64,000 bases of DNA from Caballeronia sordidicola (GCF_002220365.1 NZ_MTHB01000036.1:49052-113051), one strand, 5' to 3'. Numbered from the stretch's first letter, positions 17,858 through 28,783 are shown. Made by a program: numbers and translations. The notes: generated by a model from the sequence alone, not told the origin.

Positions 17858-20800
17858 TCAGCCGATCGTCATCAAATTCGCATTGCCGCCCGCGGCCGCC
17901 GTGTTCACGCTCACCGAGCGTTCCGTCAGCAACCGTTCGAGCGCGTATTCCTGCTCGCCGTCGTGAGCGTCGTCGGCGAATGCTCCCGCCGGCACACCCT
18001 GCACCGAGACGATCGGTCCCGGGCGTTTCGCGACGTCCTTCACTAACGCCATCAATTCGTCGCTGTCGCCTTCGAACAAAACCGCATCGAAGGCCGCATC
18101 CGGGCTCTTGCGCGTCGACGCATAGGGCGCGATCTTCGCCGGCAACGCAGCCACGAGCTGTTCACCCGCCGCGCCGGAAAACAGCGCCTTGTTGCCGGTG
18201 GCGAGCACGGCAGCGAGTTGCGCACGAGCGCCGCTCGCCGTCGCTGCCACACAGAGAACCGTGCCGCGTGCCCCGAGCGTGTAGGTGTTGCGCTCACCGG
18301 TCGGGCCGGCAAGCACAGCGGTCGCGCCGGCCATCACGTGCTGCAGATGGCCTTCGCAACGCGCCGCCGTTTGCGGATCACGTTCGGCAATCGCCCAGTC
18401 GCGCAATGCGCTCAGCGCAGCCGGCGTTTCGTTCGCAGCCGTTTGGTCCACGAGCAGCGCGCTTTCCAGTGACTTCGGCAAGCCCGTCGGACGCTTGGCG
18501 AGGAGCCGCTGCAAATACAGCGCACCGCCTGCTTTCGGCCCCGTGCCCGATAAACCTTCGCCGCCGAACGGCTGCACGCCGACGACCGCGCCAATCACGT
18601 TCCGGTTCACGTAGATGTTGCCCACGTGCGCCCGGCTGACCACGTGCGCGATGGTTTCATCGATACGCGTATGGATGCCCAGCGTCAGTCCGTAACCCGT
18701 CGCTTTGATTTGGTCGAGCAGTTTATCAAGATGCGCCCGGCGATACCGCACTACGTGAAGTACCGGACCGAAGACCTCGCGTTTCAACTCATCGATGGAA
18801 TCAAGTTCGATCAGCGTCGGCGGGACGAATGTGCCTTGTGCGCAGCCATCGGGCATGGGCAACTGCACGACGTTGCGGCCCTTCTCGCGCATCGATGCAA
18901 TGTGCGCGTCGATGCTTTGCTTCGCTTCGGCATCGATCACCGGGCCGACATCGGTGGAAAGCCGGTCGGGATTGCCCATCGCGAGTTGCCGCATCGCGCC
19001 GGTGAGCATTTCGAGCGTGCGATCCGCGACGTCGTCCTGCAGGCACAACACGCGCAGCGCTGAACAGCGTTGACCGGCCGAATCGAAGGACGATTGCAAC
19101 ACGTCCGCGACCACTTGCTCGGCCAGCGCCGACGAATCGACGATCATCGAGTTCTGTCCGCCCGTCTCCGCAATCAGCGGAATCGGCCGGCCATCCGGGT
19201 CGAGCCTTTCGGACAAGGTCTTGTTGATCAGGCGCGCGACTTCCGTCGAACCCGTGAACATCACGGCGCGCGTGCGCGGATCGGCGACCAATGCCGCACC
19301 CACGGTTTCACCATTGCCCGGCAACAATTGCACCGCGCCCGGCGGCACGCCGGCTTCGCGCAGGATGCGCACGGCTTGAGCTGCGATCAGCGGCGTCTGC
19401 TCAGCGGGCTTCGCGAGCACCGGATTACCGGCAGCGAGTGCTGCGGCCACTTGTCCCATGAAGATCGCGAGCGGGAAATTCCACGGGCTGATGCAAACCA
19501 CGGGGCCGAGCGGACGATGTGTATCGTTGGAAAATTCGCTGCGAATCTGCGCCGAGTAGTACCGCAGGAAGTCGATAGCCTCACGAATCTCGGACACCGC
19601 ATTCGCCAGCGATTTACCCGCTTCGCGCACGACGAGACCCATCAGCGTATGCATCTGCGCTTCGAGCAGATCGGCTGCGCGGGCGAGGCAATCGGCGCGT
19701 TCATCGACGGGCGTCGATTGCCAGATCGGCGCGGCAGCGACTGCGTTCGAAATAGCCAAAGCGACTTGCTCCGATGTCGCCTCGATCACCGTTCCTACGA
19801 AGTCACGCAAGTCGGCGGGGTTGCGAACGTCGCGTGCGACGCCTTCCACTACGTCAGCGGCTTCGAGCATCGGAGCCGCGCGCCACGGATGATTCGCGCT
19901 CGCGAGCAACGCCGATGACAACGACGCCAGCCGATGCTCATTCGACAGATCGAAGCCCATTGAATTGAGGCGCTCGTTGCCGTACAAATGACGCGGCAGC
20001 GCGATCTTTGCATGAGGCAAACCGAGCGGCGTGAGCTTGGACGCTTCGTCGATGGGATCCTGCACGAGTTCGCTGACCGGAATGGTTTTATCGGCGATCC
20101 GGTTCACAAACGACGTATTCGCGCCGTTCTCAAGCAGGCGGCGCACGAGATACGCGAGCAGCGTTTCGTGCGTACCGACAGGCGCATACACGCGACACGG
20201 CCGGTTGAGCTTGTCGCGTCCGGTGACTTCTTCGTACAGCGGTTCGCCCATGCCGTGCAGGCACTGGAACTCGTACTGACCGGGGTAATAATTCCCCCCG
20301 GCGAGGTGATAGATCGCCGACAGCGTGAATGCGTTGTGCGTGGCGAACTGCGGATACACGGCATCGGGCGCCGCGAGCAGTTTTTTCGCGCAGGCCACGT
20401 ACGAGATGTCCGTATAGATCTTGCGCGTGTAGACCGGATAACCTTCGAGGCCATCGACTTGCGCGCGCTTGATTTCCGAATCCCAGTAAGCGCCTTTAAC
20501 CAGCCGAACCATGATCCGATGACGGCTGCGACGCGCCAGATCGATTAAATAATCGATAACGAACGGGCAGCGTTTTTGATAAGCCTGCACCACGAAACCG
20601 ATGCCGTTCCAGCCGGCCAGTTCCGGATCGAAGCACAGCGCTTCGAGCAGATCGAGTGAAATTTCCAGCCGGTCGGCTTCTTCCGCATCGATGTTCAACC
20701 CGATGTCGTAACGCCGCGCGAGCAGCGCCAGCGCTTTTACTCGCGGCAACAACTCGGTCATCGTGCGCTCCTGCTGCGAGCGCGAGTAACGCGGATGCAG

Positions 20801-21790
20801 CGCGGACAGCTTGATGGAGATCCCCGGGCCTTCGTAGATCCCACGCGATCCGGCCGCCTTGCCAATCGCGTGAATCGCCTGTTCGTACGACGCGTAGTAG
20901 CGAACGGCGTCTTCTTCGGTCGTCGCGGCTTCGCCGAGCATGTCGTAGGAGTAACGGAAACCGCGCGCTTCGAACTTGCGGCTGTTTGCCAGCGCTTCCG
21001 AAATCGTCTCGCCCGTGACGAATTGCTCGCCCATCAGGCGCATGGCCATATCGACGCCCTTGCGGATCAGCGGCTCGCCGCCACGGCCAATCAGGCGCGT
21101 CAACGCCGACGACAACCCCGCTTCGCTATTCGTCGTCACCAGCTTGCCGGTGATCATCAGACCCCACGTCGCCGCGTTCACGAACAGTGACGGTGCCTGG
21201 CCCATATGCGAGCGCCAGTCGCCCTTGCTGACCTTGTCGCGGATCAGTGCGTCGCGCGTGGCGCGATCCGGAATGCGCAGCAAGGCTTCGGCGAGACACA
21301 TCAGCGCAACGCCTTCCTGGCTAGACAGCGAAAACTCGTGGATCAGCCCTTCGACGCCGCCGCCCGTTTGTTTCTTGCGCAGTGCTTCGACAAGCTTTGT
21401 CGCCATCGCATTCGTTTCAGCCGCGACATTAGCCGGCAGCCGCGCCTGTCCGATCAAAAACGGCACGCATTCCGGCTCAGGGCGCCTGTACGCCGCCGTG
21501 ATGGCTGCACGCAATACGGATTGCGGTTGCACGTTCTGGGCAAAATCGAGGAAGGGATGCGGCGCGCCGTCTTCTTCCGAGTCGCCGTGCACAGAGGATT
21601 CCAGCGCATCGGCCGAACCGATTGCACCGGACAGTTCAGGCGGCAGCTGTCCATGTTCGATGCGTTCGAGATACGCGAAGATGGCTTGCTTGATGAGCCA
21701 GTGCGGAGTCCGTTCGAGCCGCGTGGCAGCGTCTCTAAGACGGGTACGCAGCAGATCGTCGACTTTGACGCCCAGGGTGGTGCTCGCCAT
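17858..21790 (-). CDS. putA: Trifunctional proline utilisation protein PutA
   Basis: Oxidises proline to glutamate in two steps and represses its own expression. The 1310 residues begin with a ribbon-helix-helix DNA-binding domain (about 1-45, [19 protein letters not shown]). The FAD proline dehydrogenase domain covers about 200-560 ([20 protein letters not shown]). The glutamate-semialdehyde dehydrogenase domain spans about 600-1100, with catalytic Cys in [13 protein letters not shown]-terminal ALDH-like tail completes it. AAGGAAGGAT precedes the ATG at 21790, so the 29 upstream codons are not used. The long form with RHH domain implies autoregulation at the 5' region. Confidence 0.96.
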   Translation of the reverse strand: MASTTLGVKVDDLLRTRLRDAATRLERTPHWLIKQAIFAYLERIEHGQLPPELSGAIGSADALESSVHGDSEEDGAPHPFLDFAQNVQPQSVLRAAITAAYRRPEPECVPFLIGQARLPANVAAETNAMATKLVEALRKKQTGGGVEGLIHEFSLSSQEGVALMCLAEALLRIPDRATRDALIRDKVSKGDWRSHMGQAPSLFVNAATWGLMITGKLVTTNSEAGLSSALTRLIGRGGEPLIRKGVDMAMRLMGEQFVTGETISEALANSRKFEARGFRYSYDMLGEAATTEEDAVRYYASYEQAIHAIGKAAGSRGIYEGPGISIKLSALHPRYSRSQQERTMTELLPRVKALALLARRYDIGLNIDAEEADRLEISLDLLEALCFDPELAGWNGIGFVVQAYQKRCPFVIDYLIDLARRSRHRIMVRLVKGAYWDSEIKRAQVDGLEGYPVYTRKIYTDISYVACAKKLLAAPDAVYPQFATHNAFTLSAIYHLAGGNYYPGQYEFQCLHGMGEPLYEEVTGRDKLNRPCRVYAPVGTHETLLAYLVRRLLENGANTSFVNRIADKTIPVSELVQDPIDEASKLTPLGLPHAKIALPRHLYGNERLNSMGFDLSNEHRLASLSSALLASANHPWRAAPMLEAADVVEGVARDVRNPADLRDFVGTVIEATSEQVALAISNAVAAAPIWQSTPVDERADCLARAADLLEAQMHTLMGLVVREAGKSLANAVSEIREAIDFLRYYSAQIRSEFSNDTHRPLGPVVCISPWNFPLAIFMGQVAAALAAGNPVLAKPAEQTPLIAAQAVRILREAGVPPGAVQLLPGNGETVGAALVADPRTRAVMFTGSTEVARLINKTLSERLDPDGRPIPLIAETGGQNSMIVDSSALAEQVVADVLQSSFDSAGQRCSALRVLCLQDDVADRTLEMLTGAMRQLAMGNPDRLSTDVGPVIDAEAKQSIDAHIASMREKGRNVVQLPMPDGCAQGTFVPPTLIELDSIDELKREVFGPVLHVVRYRRAHLDKLLDQIKATGYGLTLGIHTRIDETIAHVVSRAHVGNIYVNRNVIGAVVGVQPFGGEGLSGTGPKAGGALYLQRLLAKRPTGLPKSLESALLVDQTAANETPAALSALRDWAIAERDPQTAARCEGHLQHVMAGATAVLAGPTGERNTYTLGARGTVLCVAATASGARAQLAAVLATGNKALFSGAAGEQLVAALPAKIAPYASTRKSPDAAFDAVLFEGDSDELMALVKDVAKRPGPIVSVQGVPAGAFADDAHDGEQEYALERLLTERSVSVNTAAAGGNANLMTIG

Positions 21791-22117
21791 ATATCCTTCC
21801 TTGCCGGAATCGGAACCGGCGATAGCTTGAAAAGTGGCCGAATCGTAACCCGCGCTTAAAAAAGGTGCAACCGACATTTCGAGATGGGTTGCACCTTTGT
21901 AAAATCGGTCAAAACTCCTTTCTGAACAAGGGATTACGGGTAATTGAGGATGGCGGCCGGAGCTGGGCGTGCTCTAGGATTTCGCGTTTGATAATTTTTC
22001 TTGAGCCACCCCTAAGTAATCGCTGTCTGCTGCCGATAAGAACTGGTACGGCCATGTCAGAGATGAAACTTGCGGCCGTCTTAAAAATTAGCCGCGCGGT
22101 TTCGGGGAGAAGAGGAT
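21791..22117. other. putA upstream region, no gene seen
   Basis: 327 bp between the putA start and a small rightward gene. It should hold the putA promoter and RHH operators, but I see no clear motif pair that I can place with confidence. Confidence 0.4.
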
Positions 22118-22303
22118 ATGAGCACCTGGACAATTTTTTGCAGCATTTGGGCGATGTGTGCGCTGTGCGTGGTGTTGTTCATCCGCGGCGCGCATCCGCA
22201 CGTCGAGCGCCCTGAGGGTGACGCTCGCGACGATGGTACCGACATGACGGTCGGCGGCCTGACGGTTGCACGCGTGCACGGCGCGGACCGCGGCAATAGC
22301 TGA
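22118..22303 (+). CDS. Small single-TM protein, 61 aa
   Basis: A short frame with a GAGAAGAGGAT ribosome-binding site just before its ATG. Residues about 4-22 form one membrane helix (WTIFCSIWAMCALCVVLFI), followed by a charged, acidic tail. No family is recognised. The good start signal and the clean hydrophobic helix suggest it is real, but it could be a chance frame. It converges on priA. Confidence 0.5.
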   Translation: MSTWTIFCSIWAMCALCVVLFIRGAHPHVERPEGDARDDGTDMTVGGLTVARVHGADRGNS

Positions 22304-22359
22304 ACGGCAGAGGCGCCGGACAGCGTGCGGCAAAAACCCGCCCACCGTCCCGAGCAACA

Positions 22360-24627
22360 CTAGATATCGAGCGGATCGACCTCGACATTCCATCGGATCA
22401 CGCCTTTTACCTTGAGACTGCGTAACGCCGGCTGCCAGGCCCGCAACGCATTCTGCAACACGGCCCGCGACGCGCACTCCAGCAACAGCTGCGCGCGGTG
22501 CACGTTAAACACCTTCACTATAGTCAGCGGCACCGCGTCGTACACGGTCACGCGTTCGGCACCGGCCAGCGCGGCGAACTCTGCCGCCGCAGCCCCCAGA
22601 AAGTCCAGCGCGGCCTCGAGCGTGCGTCCTTCGGCGCGAAGCATCGCCTGATAGACGAACGGCGGTAAATGCGCGTCGCGGCGCTCAGCCAGCGTAGAAT
22701 TGGCAAACCCAACGTAGTCGTGCCGGGCCAGCGCGTGATAAAGCGCGTGCCGCGCGTAGCGCGTCTGGATCATCACCTCGCCCGGCAAGCCAGCGCGCCC
22801 CGCCCGACCGCTAACCTGCATCAGTTGGGCAAACAGTCGCTCGCTCGCCCGGAAATCGTGGGAAAAAAGCGCGGTATCGGCATTGAGCACGCCGACCAGC
22901 GTCACACGCTGAAAGTCGTGCCCCTTTGCGATCATCTGCGTGCCGACGAGGATATCGACCTCACCCGCGTGGACATCGGAGAAAAGGGCTTGTGCGCTGC
23001 CCTTGCGTCGCGTGCTGTCGGCATCGATACGTAAAACCCTCGCCCCCGGCACCGCCGTCGCAAGCGTTTCTTCTACGCGCTGCGTGCCGCGGCCCATCGG
23101 CGCGATATCCACGTTGCCGCAATCCGGGCAGGACTTGGGAATGCGCGATTCCCAGCCGCAATGGTGGCAGCGCAGCGTGCGTTCGGGTTTGTGAAGCACG
23201 ACGTAGGCGCTGCACCGCGGGCAGCCGGCGACCCAGCCGCAGGCGTCACACGAAAGAATGGGCGCGTAACCGCGCCGGTTGAGGAACACGAGGCTTTGCT
23301 CGCCGCGTTCCAGGCGCGTTTTCATCGCGGCGATAAGCGGCCCCGACAATCCCTCTACCGACGCCCGTCCGCGCTGCCGCTCCTCCTCCAGATCGATCAG
23401 CCGGACGCTCGGTAGGACTGCGGTCGCGACCGCCCGGCGCGTGAGCGTGAGTTTGGTGTATCGGCCTTGCTCGGCCTGCCACCAGCTTTCCAGCGATGGC
23501 GTCGCCGACCCGAGCACCACCGGAATCTCCAATTTGTTCGCCCGATACACCGCCAGATCACGCGCCGAATAGCGCAAGCCTTCCTGCTGCTTGTAGGCGG
23601 GATCGTGTTCCTCATCGACCACAATCAGCGCCAGTTTCGGCAACGACGCCAGGATCGCCAGCCGCGTCCCGAGCACGAGCCGCGCGCGACCCGTGTGAGC
23701 CGCGAGCCAGTTGCGGGCACGTTCGCCTTCGGCCAGCCCGCTATGCATCGTCACGATGGCGCCCTCCGGCAGCGCGGCGAAACGCGTGCGGAAAGCGGCT
23801 TCGAATTGCGGCGTGAGATTGATTTCCGGGACGAGCACGAGCGCTTGCGCATCGGGGCGCGAAGCGAGCAAATGGGCCAGTGCGTGGAGATAGACCTCGG
23901 TTTTTCCACTGCCTGTCACACCGTGCAGCAAGAACGCAGCAAAACCTTTTGCGCCGGTTATGGCATCGACGGCATCGGACTGCTCGGCGCTCAGATGAGG
24001 CAAAAGCGCGGCGCTTCCATGCAGCGCGGCCTTTTCAACTGCGGGCGCCAGCGCAATGTCCTGCTCCTGCACGTCGCCGGTTTCCAGCGCGACCCATCCG
24101 CGCGCCTGCCATTCATCGAGCGTCGCGCGTGCTTTCGGATGCAGCGCGCGAGCCTCGGCGGCGGGCAACGTGGGATTGGCGGCAAGGGCATCGGCGAGAC
24201 GGCGCAGCGCGGTGGCGCGTGGCGGCAAGGCATCGGGCAAACTTGCGCGCCCTTCCGGCATCAACCGGTAGCGCTCCTGAGGCGCGAGCAATTTCGCCCA
24301 GCGCGAGGCGTCGCGCAGAACCTGCGGCAGCGCGGGGAGCGCCACTTCGCCCAGACCGCGCTGGTAATACTCGGCCGCGAACAGCGTCAGCGCGCGCCAT
24401 TCGTCGGCAAGCGGCGCGAGCGTGCTGCAAATCGCGGCCACATTGCGCAGCTTGTCCGCCGGCACGTCGGTGTGATCCGTGACCTCGCAAATCAGGCCGA
24501 CTGCATCGCGACGCCCGAAGGGAATACGTACCAGCATGCCGGGTAACGGTGTGGGGGCCAGATCGTATCGATAGTCGAAAAGCGTCGGCAGAGGATGGTC
24601 CAGCGCGACGCGGACAAAGACGCTCAA
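22360..24627 (-). CDS. priA: Primosomal protein N', replication restart helicase PriA
   Basis: Loads the replisome at collapsed forks. About 755 residues from a TTG at 24627, giving the usual SVFVRVALDHPLPTLFDY beginning; GTG codons at 24636 and 24669 are alternatives. The N-terminal 3' DNA-binding domain is followed by a helicase core with Walker A GVTGSGKTE and DEEH box VVDEEHDP. The zinc-binding region has four Cys pairs: CDACG, CPRC, CHHC and CPDC. The upstream region carries a perfect DnaA box within a palindrome, so expression may respond to DnaA. Its own transcript runs leftward alone. Confidence 0.93.
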   Translation of the reverse strand: MSVFVRVALDHPLPTLFDYRYDLAPTPLPGMLVRIPFGRRDAVGLICEVTDHTDVPADKLRNVAAICSTLAPLADEWRALTLFAAEYYQRGLGEVALPALPQVLRDASRWAKLLAPQERYRLMPEGRASLPDALPPRATALRRLADALAANPTLPAAEARALHPKARATLDEWQARGWVALETGDVQEQDIALAPAVEKAALHGSAALLPHLSAEQSDAVDAITGAKGFAAFLLHGVTGSGKTEVYLHALAHLLASRPDAQALVLVPEINLTPQFEAAFRTRFAALPEGAIVTMHSGLAEGERARNWLAAHTGRARLVLGTRLAILASLPKLALIVVDEEHDPAYKQQEGLRYSARDLAVYRANKLEIPVVLGSATPSLESWWQAEQGRYTKLTLTRRAVATAVLPSVRLIDLEEERQRGRASVEGLSGPLIAAMKTRLERGEQSLVFLNRRGYAPILSCDACGWVAGCPRCSAYVVLHKPERTLRCHHCGWESRIPKSCPDCGNVDIAPMGRGTQRVEETLATAVPGARVLRIDADSTRRKGSAQALFSDVHAGEVDILVGTQMIAKGHDFQRVTLVGVLNADTALFSHDFRASERLFAQLMQVSGRAGRAGLPGEVMIQTRYARHALYHALARHDYVGFANSTLAERRDAHLPPFVYQAMLRAEGRTLEAALDFLGAAAAEFAALAGAERVTVYDAVPLTIVKVFNVHRAQLLLECASRAVLQNALRAWQPALRSLKVKGVIRWNVEVDPLDI

Positions 24628-25088
24628 TTGCCGCACCCGCCGCAATCCACGCAGGAGCAACCGTTCCACCTGAACATGGGACTGTGCGGGGCGTAGTTAA
24701 AGTGAAACATCACATTCGACGCTAAGCTGCGGATTATTTTTGAGATTTCGAAGCTTTCCACAGGCCTGTGGATAACTTTGTTGAGAACTTTGATTGACAG
24801 GGACAAAAAGTGGCGATCTCGCTCGCTGTGTGCGGTAGCCCACATTTCGGGTTGGTCTCAAATTTCTCTTATTAATCATGTATTTGAAGACACAAAACAT
24901 GCCCTCATGAGGGCGCTTAGGTCTGATTTGAAGATGGCGCGCCGCAACGTACAAAATGTGCATAAGTCAACTCTTGACATTGGCGGAACGGCCAATCTAC
25001 GGGCATTTCGCAGCACTTTTGTCCTGCCGGCCAAACGTTTGGCGTAAGCTTTTCGTGACGCGGCGCAGCAATCTTTTTTGACCAAACG
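24628..25088. other. priA-hemE intergenic region with palindromes
   Basis: 461 bp with no convincing gene. It holds three perfect palindromes: TCCACAGGCCTGTGGA at 24757-24772, GCCCTCATGAGGGC at 24901-24914 and GCCAAACGTTTGGC at 25030-25043. An open frame at 24778-25047 has no start signal or recognisable content. Confidence 0.5.
24754..24775. promoter_or_regulatory. DnaA-box pair upstream of priA
   Basis: TGTGGATAA at 24767-24775 is an exact DnaA box. CTTTCCACA at 24754-24762 is a second box in inverted orientation with two mismatches. Their shared 16-bp core is a perfect palindrome. Confidence 0.5.
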
Positions 25089-26198
25089 TCAGTTCTTTGC
25101 GCGGATGGATCGGCTGTGGCGATGGACTTCATCAACGAGTTCCGCCACGTTCTCCGGACGCGTGAACTGCGAGATACCGTGGCCGAGATTGAAGACGTGA
25201 CCGGGGAAATTCCCGAAGCTGTCGAGCACGGCGCGCGCTTCGGTGCGAATCACGGCCGGCGATGCAAAAAGCACCGCTGGATCGATGTTCCCCTGGAGCG
25301 CGACCCGATCGCCCACTTTTTCGCGCGCCTGGCCCAAGTTCACGGTCCAGTCGAGACCGACCGCGTCCACGCCGATTGCCGCGATCTGTTCCAGCCACAA
25401 GCCGCCACCCTTCGTGAACGTGATGACGGGCACCTTGACGCCGTCGTGTTCGCGCTTCAATCCTGCGACCACCTTCGCGATGTAGTCGAGTGAAAAGCGT
25501 TGATAAGCGCCGTCGGCGAGTGCACCGCCCCAGGTATCGAAGATCATCACGGCTTGCGCGCCCGCTTCGATCTGTGCGTTCAGATAAGCGACGACCGCTT
25601 GCGCGTTGATATCGAGGATGCGGTGCATCAGGTCCGGCCGGGTGTAGGCCATGGCCTTGACCGTATGGTGATCGGGCGATCCGCCGCCCTCCACCATGTA
25701 GCACGCGAGTGTCCAGGGGCTGCCTGAAAAACCGATCAGCGGCACTTTCTGGCGGCCTTGCGCGTCGGTCAGTGCACGGCGGATTTGCGATACGGCGTCT
25801 GTTACGTAGCGCAGCGTGGCGTCGATATCCGGCACGTGCAGCTTGGCGACGTCCTCTTCGTTACGGACCGTGCGTTCGAATCGCGGGCCTTCGCCCTGGA
25901 CGAAATTCAGGCCGAGGCCCATGGCGTCCGGGACGGTCAGGATGTCAGAAAACAGGATGGCCGCATCGAGCGGGAAGCGCTCCAACGGCTGAAGCGTGAC
26001 TTCCGTCGCGTAGTCGGGATTGGTTGCGAGCCCCAGGAAGCTGCCGGCGCGCGAACGCGTGGCGTTGTACTCGGGCAGATAGCGGCCCGCCTGACGCATC
26101 AGCCAGATCGGCGTGTAGTCGGTCGGCTGGCGCTGCAGCGCGCGCAGAAAAGTGTCGTTCAGGAGTGTGGAAGGCACGTGATTTGGAGCGTTGGGCAA
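25089..26198 (-). CDS. hemE: Uroporphyrinogen decarboxylase
   Basis: Decarboxylates the four acetate groups of uroporphyrinogen III to give coproporphyrinogen III in heme synthesis; cytosolic and cofactor-free. 369 residues, standard length. The substrate-binding signatures are clear: [13 protein letters not shown] near residue 33 and [17 protein letters not shown] near 154, with the active-site Asp near residue 84 in [13 protein letters not shown] and FDTWGG near 218. It is divergent from the PheC-like gene at 26321 with a 122-bp shared promoter region, and is transcribed towards priA. Confidence 0.96.
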   Translation of the reverse strand: MPNAPNHVPSTLLNDTFLRALQRQPTDYTPIWLMRQAGRYLPEYNATRSRAGSFLGLATNPDYATEVTLQPLERFPLDAAILFSDILTVPDAMGLGLNFVQGEGPRFERTVRNEEDVAKLHVPDIDATLRYVTDAVSQIRRALTDAQGRQKVPLIGFSGSPWTLACYMVEGGGSPDHHTVKAMAYTRPDLMHRILDINAQAVVAYLNAQIEAGAQAVMIFDTWGGALADGAYQRFSLDYIAKVVAGLKREHDGVKVPVITFTKGGGLWLEQIAAIGVDAVGLDWTVNLGQAREKVGDRVALQGNIDPAVLFASPAVIRTEARAVLDSFGNFPGHVFNLGHGISQFTRPENVAELVDEVHRHSRSIRAKN

Positions 26199-26320
26199 AG
26201 AGGCATTCTACCGGACAGGGGTTTTCGTTCGTACTCAGCGCATAGGCTTTTTGGGGGAGGTGCGAACGACGAACCCCTTCGATATCATCGGCGACTGAAA
26301 TAATCTTTCGAGGAGTGTCG

Positions 26321-27196
26321 ATGAAAGTTCTTGCCTCTGGTTGCGTGTCGCTTCGCGGTGTCTTTCGCACGGGTGTTTGCGTCCTGCTGCTCGGCTTCGC
26401 CATCGGCGCGCAGGCGCAAACCGTGCAAGCGGGCAGCATCACCGCCCCCCCCGGCACGGCGTTACCGGCGAGCGCACCGGTAGCCTCACCCGCCCCATCG
26501 AGACTCGACGAAATCCTCGCACGCGGCACGCTGCGCGTCTGCACAACGGGCGACTACAAGCCGTACTCGTTCCTGAGGCCGGACGGCCAGTTCGAAGGCA
26601 TCGACATCGATGCCGCGCAAAACCTCGCTCAGTCGATGAACGTCAAAGCCGAGTTCATCAAGACATCGTGGTCGAACCTGATGAACGATTTCGTCGCGAA
26701 GTGCGACATCGCGGTCGGCGGGGTTTCAACCTCGCTCGAACGCCAGAAACGCGCGTTCTTCACCGAACCCTACATGGTCGACGGCAAGACACCCATTGTC
26801 CGCTGCGCGGATGTCGACAAATACCAGACCGTCGCGCAAATCGATCAGCCCGGCGTGCGGACCATTGTCAACCCCGGTGGCACAAACGAGAAATTCGCGA
26901 AGCAGTTCTTCACGCACTCGCAACTGATCGAGTATCCGGACAACGTGACCATCTTCAAGCAAATCCTCGATAGCCAGGCAGACGTGATGGTCACCGACGC
27001 CTCTGAAACCCTGCTCCAGCAAAAGCTGAATCCGGGCCTGTGCTCGGTTCATCCAGACAAGCCGTTCCAGTTCGGAGAAAAGGCGTACCTGCTGCCGCGC
27101 GGCGACGTGGTGTTCCAACAATATGTCGATCAATGGCTGCACCTGTCACGTTCGACGGGTGAGTTTCAGGCGATGCTCGATAAATGGCTGAAATGA
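26321..27196 (+). CDS. Periplasmic cyclohexadienyl dehydratase-like (PheC) / family 3 binding protein
   Basis: A 291-residue exported protein with the periplasmic family 3 solute-binding fold. A signal peptide ends near QAQA (about residue 29), then a Pro/Ala-rich linker leads to RLDEILARGTLRVCTTGDY. The segments IVNPGGTNEKFAKQ and ADVMVTDASE, and the overall layout, match periplasmic PheC, which turns prephenate or arogenate into phenylpyruvate or phenylalanine. Related amino-acid binding proteins remain an alternative. AGGAG lies 5 bp before the ATG at 26321. No transporter genes adjoin it, which favours an enzyme. A terminator follows. Confidence 0.8.
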   Translation: MKVLASGCVSLRGVFRTGVCVLLLGFAIGAQAQTVQAGSITAPPGTALPASAPVASPAPSRLDEILARGTLRVCTTGDYKPYSFLRPDGQFEGIDIDAAQNLAQSMNVKAEFIKTSWSNLMNDFVAKCDIAVGGVSTSLERQKRAFFTEPYMVDGKTPIVRCADVDKYQTVAQIDQPGVRTIVNPGGTNEKFAKQFFTHSQLIEYPDNVTIFKQILDSQADVMVTDASETLLQQKLNPGLCSVHPDKPFQFGEKAYLLPRGDVVFQQYVDQWLHLSRSTGEFQAMLDKWLK

Positions 27197-27202
27197 ACGC
27201 GG

Positions 27203-27229
27203 AGGCGGTCGGAATCAGGCCGCCTTTTT
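27203..27229 (+). terminator. Terminator of the PheC-like gene
   Basis: AGGCGG (27203-27208) pairs with CCGCCT (27220-27225) around an 11-nt loop and is followed by TTTT. Confidence 0.7.
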
Positions 27230-27316
27230 CGCGCGTCCTCACCCATTCGTCAGATTCATCGGGTTGATAACTCAGCGTAAGCGTCACGTAAGCAGATGTC
27301 GCTGGGCATCGAAAAG

Positions 27317-28264
27317 TCAACGCTCTGCATGTAACAATTCACCGAAGCGTTCCGACGTTTTTTTCATCCAGGCCGCCGCCGCTTTCGAATGCGCCTGGAT
27401 CCGGCCGAAGCCGTGCGTCATGTCGTGCGCGTCAATTACCTCGGCGCGCCCGCCATTCGCTTCCAGAAAACGTGCGAATTCGTGAGCATCGTCGTAGAGC
27501 GGATCGTAGGCTGCAGCCACGATCAACGCTCGTGCCGGCGTTCGATCGTAGGACTCCGCTAGCGGGAAAGCGCGTACGTCGTCGTCGGCGGGTGGCTCGG
27601 CTGTCAGGAATTGCGCCCAGTAAAAGCGCATTTCTTCGGTGGTCAAGCCCGGCCCTTCGGCGTTGGCCGTAAAGCTGCCGCCCTCGAAACGACAGCGCGC
27701 CACCGGATAGATCAGCAACTGCGCCGTGACCAGACCGGCCACGCGATCGTTCGCAGCACGTGACGCCACGGCGGCAAGATGGCCGCCCGCGCTGTCGCCG
27801 GCCACGCCCAGCCGATCCGTCGCGAAGCCCAGACGCGAACGATGCTCGGCGAGCCACAGCAGCGCATCGAGCGCATCGTCAACTGGCGTGGGGAAGGGAT
27901 GCTCCGGCGCCATCCGGTAATCCACGCTCACGACAGCGCTTTGCGAGTCCAGGGCAAATCGCGCGACCATCAGGTCGTGCGTCTCCAGATCCCCAAGTAC
28001 CCAGCCGCCGCCATGAAAATAGACCACCAGCGGCAACGGCTTCCTGGCGCCCGCCGGCCGGTAGATCCGCGCCCGCAGCGTACGTCCGTCAAGCGGCAGG
28101 ACCGTGTCCTCGACATCCACTCCCGCCGGCCGGGGCGCGGCGAACTCACGCGCGACGTTCTGAAACTGCCGCCGCATGCCGATCGGGTCGCCATCGGCCT
28201 GCTGTTCGGGGAACGCTTCGGCAACCTTGGCGTAGTAGGCGAGAAGGTCTGCGTCGATGGTCAT
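27317..28264 (-). CDS. Alpha/beta hydrolase of the hormone-sensitive-lipase family
   Basis: A 315-residue esterase or lipase, cytosolic by absence of a signal peptide. The HSL-family oxyanion motif HGGGWVLGD lies near residue 82 and the nucleophile in GDSAGGHLA near 152. The acid is Asp in AAYDPLYDDAHE near 250 and the base His in HDMTHGFGRI near 282, completing the triad. A GGAG site stands 8 bp before the ATG at 28264. The frame is open for 35 codons upstream but these carry no family sequence. Substrate unknown; short acyl esters are usual for the family. Confidence 0.9.
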   Translation of the reverse strand: MTIDADLLAYYAKVAEAFPEQQADGDPIGMRRQFQNVAREFAAPRPAGVDVEDTVLPLDGRTLRARIYRPAGARKPLPLVVYFHGGGWVLGDLETHDLMVARFALDSQSAVVSVDYRMAPEHPFPTPVDDALDALLWLAEHRSRLGFATDRLGVAGDSAGGHLAAVASRAANDRVAGLVTAQLLIYPVARCRFEGGSFTANAEGPGLTTEEMRFYWAQFLTAEPPADDDVRAFPLAESYDRTPARALIVAAAYDPLYDDAHEFARFLEANGGRAEVIDAHDMTHGFGRIQAHSKAAAAWMKKTSERFGELLHAER

Positions 28265-28430
28265 GCGGTGGTCTCCAGTACAGTTCGCCGCCCGGTTGGG
28301 TCGGCGTTTTTCGATTGTCCTTAATATCTGCATATCGTGCTCAGCGGTGCATGCACTTCTAAGAGGCATCGAAATATCGGCTCTTCAATCGCAATAATCG
28401 ACAAAGGGGGGACGGAATAATCGCTGACCC

Positions 28431-28631
28431 TTGTGCGTGCAGGGTTACAACCTGAAACACTTTGTTACGGTGATGCCCGGATTATTCGCCCACAATCACT
28501 TCAACGGTTTCAACACGGATGTGATCGAGTGCAGCGTTGGTGAACTACAACGTTTTGAGTTGCATTCGGCGGTCGGCCTGGTGCCGAATCCCAGCTTCAG
28601 GGACATGTTTGTTGGGGTCGTTGGCCGATGA
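28431..28631 (+). CDS. Doubtful 66-aa hypothetical protein
   Basis: An open frame from a GTG codon, with no clear ribosome-binding site and no family I recognise. Its residue make-up (many Phe, Asn, His, Val) is unlike its neighbours. It is listed only because a strong rightward terminator follows at 28694. A small RNA, or a remnant of a decayed gene, would fit equally well. Confidence 0.25.
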   Translation: MCVQGYNLKHFVTVMPGLFAHNHFNGFNTDVIECSVGELQRFELHSAVGLVPNPSFRDMFVGVVGR

Positions 28632-28693
28632 AATCTTATTGGCCCAGTCCCACCCTTGGTCTCCTCGCGCTAACCCCGTAGCGTGTGGTTTTT

Positions 28694-28719
28694 AGCGGGC
28701 TCCAGGCCCGCTTTTTTTT
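28694..28719 (+). terminator. Strong rightward terminator
   Basis: AGCGGGC (28694-28700) pairs with GCCCGCT (28706-28712) around TCCAG, followed by eight T residues. Confidence 0.8.
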
Positions 28720-28748
28720 CGTCTGTACAAACGTTTGCGCAAGAATTT

Positions 28749-28783
28749 AAATGGTCGCCGTGATTATTCCCGGCGGCCATTTT
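28749..28783 (-). terminator. Hairpin after the acyl-CoA synthetase gene
   Basis: AAATGGTCGCCG (28749-28760) pairs with CGGCGGCCATTT (28771-28782) with one wobble pair. It lies 30 bp beyond the stop at 28813. The T tract on the leftward side is short, so termination strength is uncertain. Confidence 0.5.

Noticed and set aside
16635..17966. 443-codon plus-strand frame over the binding protein beside putA
   Set aside because: Shadow frame with no ribosome-binding site or motif.
24778..25047. 89-codon plus-strand frame in the priA-hemE gap
   Set aside because: No start signal, no family, and it crosses the palindromes of a regulatory region.
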